DNA from: Ephydatia muelleri
Lineage: Eukaryota; Porifera; Demospongiae; Spongillida; Spongillidae
Length of the DNA stretch: 64,000 nt
Direction: 5' to 3'
Assembly: GCA_013339895.1 (NCBI GenBank)
Contig: JABACO010000014.1
Coordinates: 3,026,625 to 3,090,624 of the forward strand
Below are positions 52,301 through 64,000 of this stretch, piece by piece. Position 1 is the first letter of the stretch. Each line of letters starts with the position of its first letter. The position numbers were made by a program, and so were the translations under genes. The notes beneath the pieces were generated by a model. That model had not been told where the DNA came from. It did not search any database and was given only the letters and a program-made list of their open reading frames with translations.

Positions 52301-53129
52301 TAGAGGCTTTATGTCCTGGGGGATACCTTGATATTAGTCATCAGTAGGGGTGTTATGGAATAGCCCATTGCAAGCGTAGCTGAGTGGGCGTGACAAGAAT
52401 TTTAGCATGGGCTATACTAATAGCAAGTTGGAAGCTTTATTACACGACTAGAGGATGATGTAAGTGCGTAGCAAATAGCCTTACTCACGCTGTGTTGAAT
52501 ACTGCCACCCCGCGACGTGGGAGGCGCAAGAATACTGCAACGATTCATTCAGATCCATCAATTTGGTACGATCGTTTTGCGAAGCGAGAAGCGTTCTTCC
52601 TTTAATTCACCGGTATAAACTCGCTGCCTGGGTGAGGTAAAATTGTTGCGAACGATAGCTTAGTTTAAGGGAGAATGTGGGCGGAACAAAGAAGTTATCG
52701 AAATTTATTGTGGATTGGGAGAATGGAACGCGGGTTGCATACAATAATGGCGCTCATCGAGCAGGAAATGTGCATTAACTTTGCACAGCTGTATCTCCGT
52801 AACGGATAACACAAAAATTAGCGAACTGAATAAATCAATAGCGACAGGACCCCTCTACATACACACTGAATTTGAAACGAATTGGACGCTCCTACCTGAA
52901 GATGTGGCAGTTTCGAACCCCATGGGTAATCAGGTCTCATAACGTCGGCATGGAGCTTGTGTAAGACACGAAAATATAGATCTACATACAGAAATGGTGT
53001 GCTATGAAGTTTTGAAAATAGAAAGTCGATAGCGTTTACAGTTCGGAAGTTATAGCGATTTAAACGTAAGACATTTTTATAACAAATTTTATAATATGCA
53101 CTAGGTCCCTTTTCGCGGAAACGATCTCA

Positions 53130-54905
53130 ACTGTGCAAAGCTAATGCACATTTCGCACTCGATTCGCGCCAATTTTGTCACGTTCCATTTTGCTCCGTCC
53201 ATTCTCCACCCATTCTCCGCCTCAAACTAAGCAGTACCTGTAAATTTAAAGATAATATGATGAAGAATAAGAAGACAACATTCAACATGGCGATTGTGTA
53301 AGACTATTTGCTACGCACTTGCATCATCATCTAGTCATGTAATAAAGCTTTCCTATTTGCTATAATCCTTGCACAAATTCTTGTCACACCCACTCAGCTA
53401 TGCTTGCGATTACTTCGGTCTGTTATTTCTCACACAATTTTCAGCTCAAGCATAGTATATCAACATGCACTCACACCCTTATTTTTTTATGACTTTTATA
53501 CTCACTTGTGCATTGTTGCGTACATGGACCTGTACCCCATCATACTACAGTACATGTAGCACATAATATGATGAGGATGGTACACACACTCTCACACCAC
53601 ACATTGTCACGTGCACGTGCATTCTATTAACTGTTTGTGTGCATTTTTTTTAGGGGGGGGGGGGGGGGGGGGAAAATTTATGTACAGGTTTATTTACACA
53701 ACGTGCACACATGCAAAAGTATGTAAACCAGCATTAGGGCATTTTCATGTACTCCAAGTACATGAACGCACATCAATTCTGGTTTACACACACACTTTTG
53801 CATGTGTATACGTTGTGTAATACACCTGTACAATTCTTGAGCACAGCAGTTGCATACACACACATACACATGCTGTCAGTATGTATCCACATAGGGTTGG
53901 TCCTTTGTACATACAGGATTGTGTCCCTATAAGATTGGTCCTTTGTACATGCATCGTGCTCTCATAGTCTTCTAGAGGTACACATACACTGTACACTTGC
54001 ACAACACACACCACTGTATACATGTTGCAAAGTATAACTATATTTACCGCAAGGTGTGTAAGGTTTTTAAGTTCCTACACACTCACATCAGCTTTCTCTG
54101 GTCATGCAGTGTAGAAGTGTGTAATCAGCTTTCCTATTTGACATAATGCTCATCTGTTCATCATTCTTTATATCCTTCCCCCCCCTCCCCCCCCCCCCCC
54201 CCCCACAGCTACGTGGTAATGTGCAAATTGCAGTAACCTTGGTCTCGGTTTGCCCACACAATGTTCAGCTCACACTGCATGTGTATGTGTGCATATGCAA
54301 ATGTTGGGCTCAAGAATTGTACAGGTCTATTACACAACATACATGCAAAGTTGTGTGGGTAAACCAGAATTGGGGCACGTTCATGTACTCGGAGTACATG
54401 AACATGACATTGAACCCTCACAGGTACATAGGTACGTGTAGCTACACGCTGCGTCCAATAGGATTGGCCCACTGTACATGCATTGCGTCCCTATAGGATT
54501 GGTTCTCTGTACATATCAATGGCTCTTATTTCTTTCTTTATTTCCCAATTTACACAACGTATGCACATGCAAAAGTATGTGAAAACCCGCATTTATACGG
54601 AAACTCAACCTGCACAGAAAGGAGTTGTTCTAAGGAATACTTCTACAGAGGATACGTGCAAAGGAAACTCAGAGAGCATAGATGGTCAATACATAGATTG
54701 CTACCAGCCCCTAAAATATGCACACAAAAAATTAAATGGAATAGAATGCATTTGCATGTCACAATATGTGGTGTGAGAGTGTGTACCATCATCATCATCA
54801 CCATCATTATCATCAGACTGGTTAATTGTGTGCCACATGTACTGTACATGTTTGTGGGTGTTGTGCATAGAATATACCATACGGTGGTGTACAGGTGTCA
54901 CATGA
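53130..54905. mobile_element. Second, internally deleted copy of the giant foldback
   Basis: 53130-54530 follows the left-arm sequence (ATTTGCTACGCACTTGCATC, AATAAAGCTTTCCTATTTGC, the poly-C stretch at 54179-54206), lacking the outer terminus. About 54535-54905 runs in right-arm orientation (GGAGTTGTTCTAAGGAATAC, CATCATCAGACTGGTTAATT). It therefore abuts the first copy directly and lacks most of the interior. Confidence 0.7.
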
Positions 54906-55469
54906 AATTATGTCGCTAGGAAATTGTGTCACTTTAGCGACCATATTTCCTAAGGAATTATGTCGCTTCCAGGAAATTATGTTGCGGATGCTCAATGTTC
55001 TAACAATTCCTTGTGATTCTCACTTCTGAGCATGGAGTAGAGTATGACACGTTGCCGACATTGTGTTGCAAATACCCACCCGAGTGTTCAAAGAACGAAT
55101 CCATAGAAGAGCAAAGAATTTCATAGAGAAGAATGTTTGTTATTTTATCGAGACAAACACAGCAAGGAATAAGGTTCCAGCGGATTACGTCACAAATTAT
55201 GGCTTTGTCTGCCACATGTATGTCAAAAACGTATTGCGATGAATTCCCAATGGATAAGATTTCACGTTTTTCACACTATTTTTTCACTCGGGACGCAGAA
55301 AATAAAAAGAGGTACAATCCGAAACTTTCTTTGATCGATGGTGAAAAACCTTATACGTCGAAGAAAGCTGATCTGTCCTAAAATGTTGATCTTAGCCTGG
55401 CTTCAGGTACGCACAGCGTGAGATTAGAGTGCTTCAATTAGACAAAGTTATGCTATATCGTTGGTTTTT

Positions 55470-55918
55470 AAAATAGATATCCTGATGTCTACCACTACTT
55501 GGTACATATGGCAAGCTTCAAGACCGCCCATGAGATCAGAAACTACGAAAGCTTGGAGGCTTATAAGTACTTTCATTGACGGATGGATATTGGAATGTCT
55601 TATGATTGCATTATACTCATAGGAAAAGTGAAGCACTCCTACTCCATCAACGAAACACCACTTAAGCCCTGGATAATCATTCAAACTCATGGTGCTGTGG
55701 AGTGTGGCCGCATGGCTGGACTTGGAGAGTCATGCTCACATGTAGCTGCTATTTTGTTTTGGATGGAGACAGCTTTGAGGATTAGAAGCGATGTTTCTTG
55801 CACCTCTATACCAAACACTTGGTTACCAATGTCTATGTCTCATGTCAACCCATCTGTTCCTTACACTTGTAAGGCTAACCTTAATATGTCAAGCAAGGGA
55901 ATATCTCAGTGTTTTTAA
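55470..55918 (+). pseudogene. SWIM zinc-finger protein fragment
   Basis: Reading frames here give YPDVYHYLVHM and YESLEAYKYFH, then from about 55583 a continuous frame with HSYSINETPLKPWIII and AGLGESCSHVAAILFWME, ending at 55918. The GLGExCSHVAAxLF block is the second half of a SWIM zinc finger as found in large invertebrate families linked to a YqaJ-type nuclease and to DNA transposons (from memory). The first half should read CxC but here reads CGR. In-frame stops between the parts indicate a decayed copy. A separate open frame at 55133-55378 may be its N-terminal portion. Confidence 0.6.
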
Positions 55919-56029
55919 ATTGCCTACAGAGGTTTTTAAAATCAATCTGTGACAACAGACCCTACTGAATCTCTGTACTTGGCATTGTGGATTTTTCATT
56001 CATGTATAGCCCAAATTCTAATGCCATGC

Positions 56030-58360
56030 CATAAAAATAACATGCACATTACACCTCAATATACAAAGGTATGTTTAATTACATATGAGTCCTATTCTAC
56101 ATATTAACGTCACTTGTTCAACACTTTAACATGATGCAGTAGTACATCATTATTATTTGACGGACTGTAGTAATGCCAAATTTTTATTTTCAGTAATCTT
56201 TAGTTCACGTCCATGCTTTCCAAATCTGATTGTATACAACGTGAATAACTTGCACAGTTATCTATTTTGCGTTCATAATCCCGAACAGCTTCTCTTGCCT
56301 CCTGTGTATATACCTCTGTATACACAAATGCTGCCACTGCACCCCCGGTCACAAATAATGATAATCCAAAAGTGAATGGAGCAAGAACTACTCCAGTTAC
56401 ACCAATTCCAGTTGCCCAAGCTCTAACGGTATCCCATCTGCTTATCTCCTCTTTTTCAGGTCCTTATACCTGACCAGATCAGTTCTAATTCTATCTAGTG
56501 CCACATCAGCACTTTTCAACTCATTTTTTAGTTGAAGCATGTATTTTCTGTCATCCATTGTAAGTTCACTGCACTTTGTATGATTTTCTTCAGTAGTTGC
56601 CACAATGGAGGCGAGCGTTTTTAAACACTCATAAGTATGGGTTAAAAGAACTTTCTTCTTCGACCCAAGTTGCTCCAATCTTGCAATACGAACTTCCAGC
56701 TGTTTATAATAAGGTTCATTGAAATACATTTTGGCCTCATTCAATTCAAAGTGTAATTTTTTTTCTAAAAAAACTAAATTTCCATAGTGCTTTTTCACCT
56801 TCTGGATTTCTTGTCTCAATTGGTTAACAAGGGCAATAATCTGGTCCAGTTTTCCAGCTATGGCTAGATTTAACTTATATTCTTCATCTCGTTTTGATTT
56901 CCAATAATTTGCACCTTCTTTAATTTCTTTAAGAAATTCATCATTTGATTTCTGAAGCCTTTGCCTAACTTCATGCATTTTTTCTTGCAATTTCTTGTCA
57001 ACTGAGTCAAATGAATTTAAAACTGCCTCTACATTTGATGGATCCTTTGAAAAGGTTGGGAAGTTAAATACTTGTTTTTCAGCATTGAGATGTTGAGTTC
57101 CATATAAAGCTCTTTCTTCCTCTTCTTCCTTAACTAGCTCGATATGTTTGGTAACAATGATTCTAGCAAGTTTCGGCCCAGGTTCAGGTATCTTGCTTAG
57201 AGCATCAATTAGCAGCTTCCATGATGCTTCTGGCCGTTTTAGCCACAGCTGCAACAGATCCTGCAAAAAAGCAGTTGGGTGCTTTTGGTCAAGTGTGTCA
57301 GTTTCCTCCTTAGAAAATGATAGTGATGTCTGTAATTCTTTCCACAAAATGCCTCCTTCAGCACCAATGATTTTCATAATATTCTCAATGTGGAATGTTA
57401 AATCATCTGAACTTATCCAAGTTGTCATTGAAATTCTGTAAATGCTAAAAAATGGAAAAGAAATCTAATCAAAGCAAGAAATTTTACATCTGTTCAAAGA
57501 ATATCTGAGTTAATGAACAGCTACACTTTATCAGCATAACCAATATTTAAATATACAATGGTGTTCCAAAGAGTTTGAAAATGTGCAAAAGGATTGCCTT
57601 TTATTAGGTTCCATGGCTGAAACTGTTCGTACATTTATGATATCAGAGCATACATATCGTGTTCACTCATCACGGATCATGGAACACTTGCCAAGTGCCA
57701 GAAATTTTAAATTACATGTAAAACCACATCAGCAACTTCTGAGAAACTATTTTGGCAAGCAGCAGTTTTGTTAAATGCAAGTAAACTAATGGTTATATAA
57801 TGGAAGCTGGGAACTGGCAAATAAGAACAAAAATGCTACATGTAGCTGTTACAAAACAACAATGCTGTTACAATTAATCAATGAATATTTAACAAGATGT
57901 TCCAAGGTTCGAAATACGTTCAAACTGAACATCGAGCTGAGTCAAACCTTGAACCATTCAATACCAGTTTGGTCCGAACCGGAACGCTTGTTTTGGAGCT
58001 CTGATATGTTGACCTCCTTCCTAAACAAATTTCTAGGACCACATGCTATACATACTTCAATGCTACTAGTGATGCCATAATGCATATGCATTAAATACCT
58101 TCAGAAGCTATACAATTATGAAGCACTTTAATTGTTTTACTTACCTCAGCTGTGATTGAAGCCATATTGATATCGTGTCAATCTGTTGAAATAACATCAT
58201 AATTAAGAATAAACCTCCCTCTATTTTGTAGCCAGCATTCACGTGTGCTTGGTATCTACCACATGAACTGAAAATTAAAACCATACCCGAGACAACTTTG
58301 TTATTGTGGCCTTTGTTTATATGCATGTGGTTTGTGTAAAGTACTACATCTGATGACAGT
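56030..58360. repeat. Segmental duplication, unit B
   Basis: Direct-orientation partner of 42780-45460. The two units bracket about 10.5 kb made almost wholly of the foldback elements and the SWIM fragment. Confidence 0.8.
56185..58165 (-). pseudogene. Death / coiled-coil / APOL-like hairpin gene, copy B
   Basis: Exon 1 (58165-58145) encodes MASITAE with a GTAAG donor. Exon 2 starts at about 57437 and holds the Death-like domain (LWKELQTSLSFSKEETDTLD, PEASWKLLIDALSK) and a long uninterrupted coiled coil (KLQEKMHEVRQRLQKSNDEF ... LKKRR). The APOL-like hairpin (GVVLAPFTFGLSL) and tail follow in another frame down to about 56185. Some 328 residues read without interruption from an internal Met at 57428, so part of it could still be made. 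About three breaks against copy A suggest decay, or sequencing error. The Death domain would tether it to adaptor proteins and the hairpin would enter membranes, by analogy with apolipoprotein L; this is inference. Confidence 0.68.
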
Positions 58361-59318
58361 TCTGCTAAGGCTCCTAAATGTGGTAAAGACTGACTACAAA
58401 TATCATACATAATGCACAAAAACACTTGGTGATATAATCATTTGTTATGTTAAGCATCTTCCCTTGCCGTTGGCACTGAACCAGTTGCGCTTTACAAGAT
58501 GGGTTTCTCAACTTGTGAAACATTCTCTCATTCTGAAGCCAATGATAAATGATAAGGGGCCCCAGTTGCAACTGTTGATGTTGTTGCAGATGTGAAGCGA
58601 ATTGTAGCAAGCTCTTTTGATGCCATCTGAATCTGCCTCACGAGTTGTCAGTTTTGAAATACCTGGCTGTAGTATCCACAGGTTCCTAACTATAGGCACA
58701 CTCAACTGTACTAATAATAATAACAGCACATGACTTGAATACCGAATACAGAACTGGATGCAGCAATACATACAAAATAATGTCCGCTAGCTGCGTGCGC
58801 AACACAAGGACAATAGTCGCATTGCGACACTTGAGACTATTGTACTACAGAAGTATGGCAGACCATAACTCCAATCCGGTATAACTACACTGGCCTCAAT
58901 TATTTCAGCCATGTAAGTGCAGCACCGGAGTATTCAAAGCCAATGCCTAGCATGAATACTGACTTTAGTGTGCTTGCATGATTGCATTATTCTTTGCATT
59001 ATATACACTAGTACCTACATGTACTGGTCAGTTCTTTTCTTTCCTTTTTTTTGTGTCCCAAATTAGATGTGAAACTATCTATCATCGTTTCTGAATACAA
59101 AGTAACCACTTTCCAGTGTCCAGCATTTGTACCATTAGAGTGTTAAAACTCCTGCACCAAGCAACCTGCTTTGACCCATATAGTTAGGTTCCACTACGCC
59201 ATCCTAACCAACCAGGTGTCTGGATATGCAACTGTCCCTCTGATGGACACCTGCAATCTGGTAGGAATACTGGAAACAATAATTCGGCTCTTAATGTCTG
59301 ATTAGTTCACAAGTAACT
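58361..59318. other. Intergenic
   Basis: No gene, RNA or repeat is recognised here. Confidence 0.5.
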
Positions 59319-59578
59319 AAAAACATTCTCTATGAGAAAGTTGGTGGCATATAGGATTTGAAGCCAATAGTCGTGTAAAAAGCAAGGGAACAAGGTCTTA
59401 TCAGAAGGAACAATGTAATAGTCCTATATTTAGCACATAAACAACATATGCCCTCAAATGTGCTAGATATAGGACTATTACATTTTTCCTTCTGATAAGA
59501 CCTTGCTTCCTTGCTTTTTACACCACTATTGCCTTCAAATCCTATATAACACCAACTTTCTCATAGAGAATGTTTTTA
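59319..59578. mobile_element. Hairpin MITE, copy 3, most complete
   Basis: 260 bp with inverted ends TAAAAACATTCTCTATGAGA and arms containing GTGTAAAAAGCAAGG and AATAGTCCTATATTTAGCAC around a short loop near 59445. Arm identity is high, so it is the youngest and most complete of three copies. Confidence 0.88.
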
Positions 59579-59626
59579 TTTACTTGTTTCATTGATTTCT
59601 GTTCATAACCGATAATGCCCCCCCTC

Positions 59627-60335
59627 CTACATATATAGAATGCCCTCAGGAGTAATGGTACCGGTACAGTAATTAATAACCAAATGATCTGAGAACGCTG
59701 TGCGAGTCTGGGAATGAGAGCACGCCAACACGTAATAAAAGCAGTTAATAATAGTTGTAGATGTTTCTAATTTCACAATAATAGTCTTCTCTGTCTCGTC
59801 CGCCACTCCTCCACATCCTCCTCTTCCTTCACGTCCGCCTCTTACTCCACGTCTGCCTCTTACTTCAGGTCCGCCTCTCTCTCCATGCCCGCCTCCCTCT
59901 CCATGTCCGCCTCTCTCTCCATGTCCGCCACTCTCTCCATTTCCACCTCTCTCTCCATTTCCACCTCTCTCTCCACGTCCGACTCTCTCTGCCTCTTCCA
60001 TCTCGTCCACCTCCTCTACCCCCTCCACCTCATCTTCTGCCTCCTCTATCTCTTGTTCCTCCTCTTCGGCCTTGTCCACCTCCACGTCTGCCAGCACCTT
60101 CTCTAGCCTTGTCAACATGTCCTCCACCGCCGCCAACACCTTCTTCACAGTCGCCAACAACTCTACTGCTGCCTTCACCTCCACCACCACGAGCTCCTCC
60201 ACCGCTGCCGGCTTCATGAGCTCCTCCTCCATCACTGCTTTCACCACCACCATCACAAGCTCCTCCATCCATGGGGATTAGGTCTCTCACGTCATTTTCA
60301 GTTAGTTCCATGGGTGACCGAAGTGATGTGAGCAT
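59627..60335 (-). other. Low-complexity open frames (acidic / Gly-Arg rich)
   Basis: One frame (60268-59627, 213 codons) reads Glu/Val-rich, then repeated GERGGHGERGG, then a short unique tail. Another (60335-60030) starts MLTSLRSPMELTENDVRDL and is Gly-rich. The DNA is a degenerate CTCCATGTCCGCCTCTCT repeat, so either frame may be an artefact. I recognise no family. Confidence 0.3.
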
Positions 60336-60795
60336 GGCTTTAGGAATTATTTATATATAGGCCTGATTGTAAATTGCATGTGACCAAAGATAAAAGGCTG
60401 GACATGAGCTGTTCAAAGTGGAAGCAATATTCTAGTGTGCTAGGAAAAGGCTGGCTATAAGAGACTATAATTATGCATTTAAGTGTTTCTGTTTAGGGAA
60501 TAAACAATGTTTAATGTTTTGATGAAGGGCGAATGGTTGTGCACCTACCCCCCCTGCTTATAATTAGATGTGGCATGGGAAAGCATTTAGAGCATTGAAA
60601 AGGGGACTTTGTCTAAGGTTTAAGTAGGTCTAGCCTGCCTCCCTGTCTGCAACTCCCCCTCTAAACATACTATTCCAAACTAGATTGTTCCTTCGTCTGG
60701 TTCCAGGTGTTGTATATTGCTATGTATAATGGTGTTCTTGGGAAAGCAACCATTCAGTCTCATAGCCAGCTATTGACGACCTGAACTTTTGCTGA

Positions 60796-63700
60796 ATGTC
60801 TACTCAGAAGGAAATCATTTCGCGCCTCACTTGCGAGGTTCTCCGCCTTCGGTTACGTAATGCTCACCTATCAATCACGGTCAAAAAATCGGCCCTTGTG
60901 GAGCGCCTGCTCCAACATGAGGACAGCCTCCAGCAGGGTACATCTGGCCTCGCCAATGCCGCATCTGATGACTCCAGTGAGAACTCGGAGTCGGAGACAC
61001 CTTCGTCGGGCGATGAAGTCCCTTCTTCTTCGGCTGCTGTCGGAACAGGTTCGGTCCCTGAGTCGCGCGATACGGCGACTAACCTCGCTTCCACGACTCG
61101 CCATTCCCGATGCAAGCAAGCATCAGACCCTCCCCCTGTGGTTGCACGCAGGGTGCGATTGCGGCGGCATGCGTCACGGTCTTGCAGCCGACAGATCCGG
61201 TGCCATGCCAAAGGCAAATCCAAGGCGGTTGACTCCAAGTCGTCCACAGCTAGCCGCTCTCTCGCTCGAGCGGAACCGAGGGTAAGCGGCACCATAACCA
61301 CCCGCTCCTCCTCCAGCAGTGACTCATCGAGCAGTGACTCCTCGTCTTCCAGAAGCCCCTCGTGCAGACGGCACAAAAGGCGGCGTCATTCGAAGAGGCA
61401 TCATCAGGATCACAGCCCACTGGGGGCTCCCTTCACTACCTTCACCAACGCTCCACCGAGGAAGGAAGCGCGGAGGATACGCAATAGTAAATATATTGCC
61501 TTCGATAAACTCCTCCCTCCCCTAGACGATCAATCGTTGCCAGCTCTGATTGGCAAGGGCAAAATAGACAAGACCCAGCGCCTGGTTTCCGATCTACCGA
61601 GCTGGTTGGAGGCATGGAACAAATTCGTGGCCATCAGGGTCCAGACATTCCCAGACACTGCACTAGCCATGCTCCAGTATCAGTCCACCATCTGCCAGCT
61701 GTTCTCCACCTTTGGTCCGGTTGCTGCCCTGAAGTACAACAAGCTCTTCAGACAGGCAGTGGCACGGGCCAAAGACCAAACCCTACGCTGAAGGAGGACC
61801 TGCTGGTGTGGTGTGTGACTAACCCTCCCTTTCGAGCCAGGCAGCAGACTACCCCCTTCCCTCGTCAAAGTGCCCCAGCTCCTCCAGGAGGTACTGGTGC
61901 CAGCAACTCCTCCCACAATGGTCGAGTCCCAGCTAGCGAGGAGGTGTGCCGCTGTTTCAATGCTGGAAGGTGCCACCGGACAGACTGCTCTTACCTCCAC
62001 AAGTGCTCCGTCACAGGCTGCGGAGCGACTCACCCTGCCAACACTTGTCCCCGCACCCCTTTGGTGGCCGCATGAGCTCCAACGAGCCAGGACTCCCTTA
62101 CGAGGCTCAGCCTTTAAGCTAGAACTAAGCCATCACCCTGACAAAGCCTGGGTCTCTAGGCTGCTGATAGGCATCAACAATGGTGTATCCACTGGTTATA
62201 AAGGTCCACATTACCACTTCAGACCCGCAATCTGGCTTCAGCTCTAGCCCACCCGGAGGTCGTGGACCCAGAACTCAAGAAAGAGGTGGACTCTGGCCGG
62301 GTTCTGGGCCCATTCCCCTGTTGTCCTCTACATAACTGTAGAACCTCTGGCCTGGGGGTGGTGCTGAAAAAGAATGGCAAGTGGAGAATGATACTCCATC
62401 TCTCTGCTCCGGAGGGTCAAAGCATCAACGATTACATCAGCAAGGATGAGTTCAGCCTCCAGTACTCCACCATTGATGACGTGGCTCTCCTGGGAAATTT
62501 TCAGAGGGGAGCTCTTATGGCCAAATTGGACCTGCAGGCAGCCTTCCGCAGGGTCCCTATCCGGCCCTCAGAGTGGTAACTGCTAGGCATGCACTGGCGT
62601 GATCAATATTACTTTGACACCTGCCTTCCTTTTGGCCTCCGTTCTGCCCCTAGCATCTTCAATGAGTTTGCCAGTGCCCTCCATTGGATCCTGGAGCAGA
62701 ACTATGGAGCTACCCTCCTGCACTACCTGGATGACTTCCTCCTTCTTGGCCCACCTGGACTGCCCACCTGTCAGGACTCCATGTCCACCATGCTGCGTGT
62801 CTGCCAGAAGCCGGGCATGCCAGTCGCCAGGGAGAAGTCTGAAGGGCCGGCCACTAGCCTGACCTTCCTAGGTATTGTGCTGGACTCCAGTCTACAGCAA
62901 CTACGGCTACCCCCCGCCAAGTTGCAAGAAATCACTGCGATCATCAAATGTTGGTTGGAAAAAAGGTCAGCTACCATGAGGTACTCCTCTCCATTATCGG
63001 CATACTCTCCTTTGCCTCCAAGGTGGTCCCAGCCGGTTGCCTCTTCCTGCGGCGCCTGATCCACCTATCCATCACAGTTAGAAGGCTCCACCACAGGATC
63101 CACCTCAACACAGATGCCAGGCCTGACATTGAATGGTGGGACCACTTCCTACCATCATGGAACGGCATTGCCATGTTCATAGCCAGAATGGAAAGATGCT
63201 GAGGCCATTCACCTCTTCACCAATGCATCTGGTACATTGGGGTTTGGGGCGTTCTTCAATGGGGCCTGGATCAGGGGTGACTGGCAGCCACACCAACAAC
63301 TACCAGGGCGCTCTATACAGTGGCAAGAGCTATTCGCCATTATTGCAGCAGCCCTCCTGTCTGGGTTACGCATCCGGTTTCACTGCAATAACCTCCCCAT
63401 CGTCCAGGCTTGGGCAAATCAGTCATCCAAACAACCGGGAATCATGGAACTGTTGAGGTTGCTCTTTCTCACAGCAGCACAACATAGCTTCACTGTGTCC
63501 CTGGTGCACCTTCCAGGACGGCTGAATTGCATTGCAGAAGCCCTAACACGTAATCTCATGCCACGATTCTTCTCTCTCGCCCCCCAGGCACACCCGTCAC
63601 CAACCCCACTTCCTCCAAGACTAGCAGAGCTCTAGAGGACCACCTGCAGCTACTCCTTACTAGGGCTGTGGCTCCATCAACCGCCACCACCTACAGGGCA

Positions 63701-64000
63701 GGGATCCGGAGTATCTCTCCTTCTGCCAGATACATGGACACACCCCTCTTCCTGGGTCCCAGCACACAGTCATTTTATTTGCCACCCACCTCAGCAGGAT
63801 ACTCCAGGCTAACACCATCCAGGTGTATGTGGCAGCAGTGTCCCATCTCCACCTCACCCAGGGGCTCAGCAGTCCCACCTCCAACAACCCTATGTTGAAT
63901 CTAGCCATCCGGGGAATACAACGCTCGCAGGACCCAGCACACCTTCGGCCGAGGTGACGACCACTTACCAATGCCATCCTGGTCCAGATGCTGGGGCTGC
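60796..64000 (+). mobile_element. DIRS/Ngaro-like YR retroelement, 3' end outside window
   Basis: Parts in order: ORF1 from 60796 with a SAP-like N-terminus (MSTQKEIISRLTCEVLRLRL), a Ser/Arg-rich middle, a Gag-like block and a Cys/His finger region to about 62070; reverse transcriptase ~62280-63060 with YLDDFLLL; RNase H ~63190-63560; and the start of the tyrosine-recombinase region from ~63640. Such elements insert through a recombinase instead of a DDE integrase. The copy looks broken, with roughly four to six interruptions, but parts are well preserved, so it is fairly young. Neither terminal repeat is identified within the window. Confidence 0.8.

Overview
The window is animal nuclear DNA: intron-rich protein genes with GT-AG introns, CpG-type promoter motifs (an NRF1 palindrome and a TCTCGCGAGA box), microsatellites and many foldback/MITE-type elements. 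The gene content (TAX1BP1-type SKICH proteins, a Death-domain ubiquitin protease, a cAMP-receptor-like GPCR, basic-repeat proteins of the KRQRYQED type, YR retroelements) suggests an early-branching metazoan, most likely a demosponge. That placement is inference; a cnidarian or placozoan is not excluded.

Layout. 0.2-1.65 kb: last five exons of an ABCA transporter (+). 2.7-5.5 kb: head-to-head pair TMEM258 (-) and ARPC4 (+) sharing a ~134-bp promoter with an NRF1 site; ARPC4 carries two GC-AG introns. 5.6-9.6 kb: two intronless tandem paralogues of the TAX1BP1/CALCOCO autophagy-receptor type (-). 10-12.8 kb: a hairpin MITE, a GCT-rich minisatellite and a basic-repeat gene (-). 15.3-16.35 kb: an intronless 7TM receptor (-). 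17.3-17.7 kb: a 400-bp hairpin. 19.92-37.08 kb: one large gene of about 27 exons (+) for a USP4/11/15-type deubiquitinase whose N-terminus is a Death domain. Its introns hold four foldback/MITE insertions and several minisatellites. 37.1-42.9 kb: no gene recognised. 42.8-45.5 and 56.0-58.4 kb: direct segmental duplication of a Death / coiled-coil / APOL-like membrane-hairpin gene (-), both copies damaged. 45.8-54.9 kb, between them: a giant ~7.3-kb inverted-repeat element plus a deleted second copy, with a YR-retroelement fossil and its satellite nested in one arm. 55.5-55.9 kb: a SWIM zinc-finger gene fragment. 59.3-60.3 kb: another hairpin MITE beside a low-complexity ORF. 60.8-64.0 kb: a DIRS/Ngaro-like YR retroelement running off the window.

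Functionally, ARPC4 (actin branching) and TMEM258 (N-glycosylation) are housekeeping. The SKICH receptors, the Death-USP and the Death/APOL-like genes all fit ubiquitin, autophagy and innate-defence signalling, but the sequence does not show that they act together.
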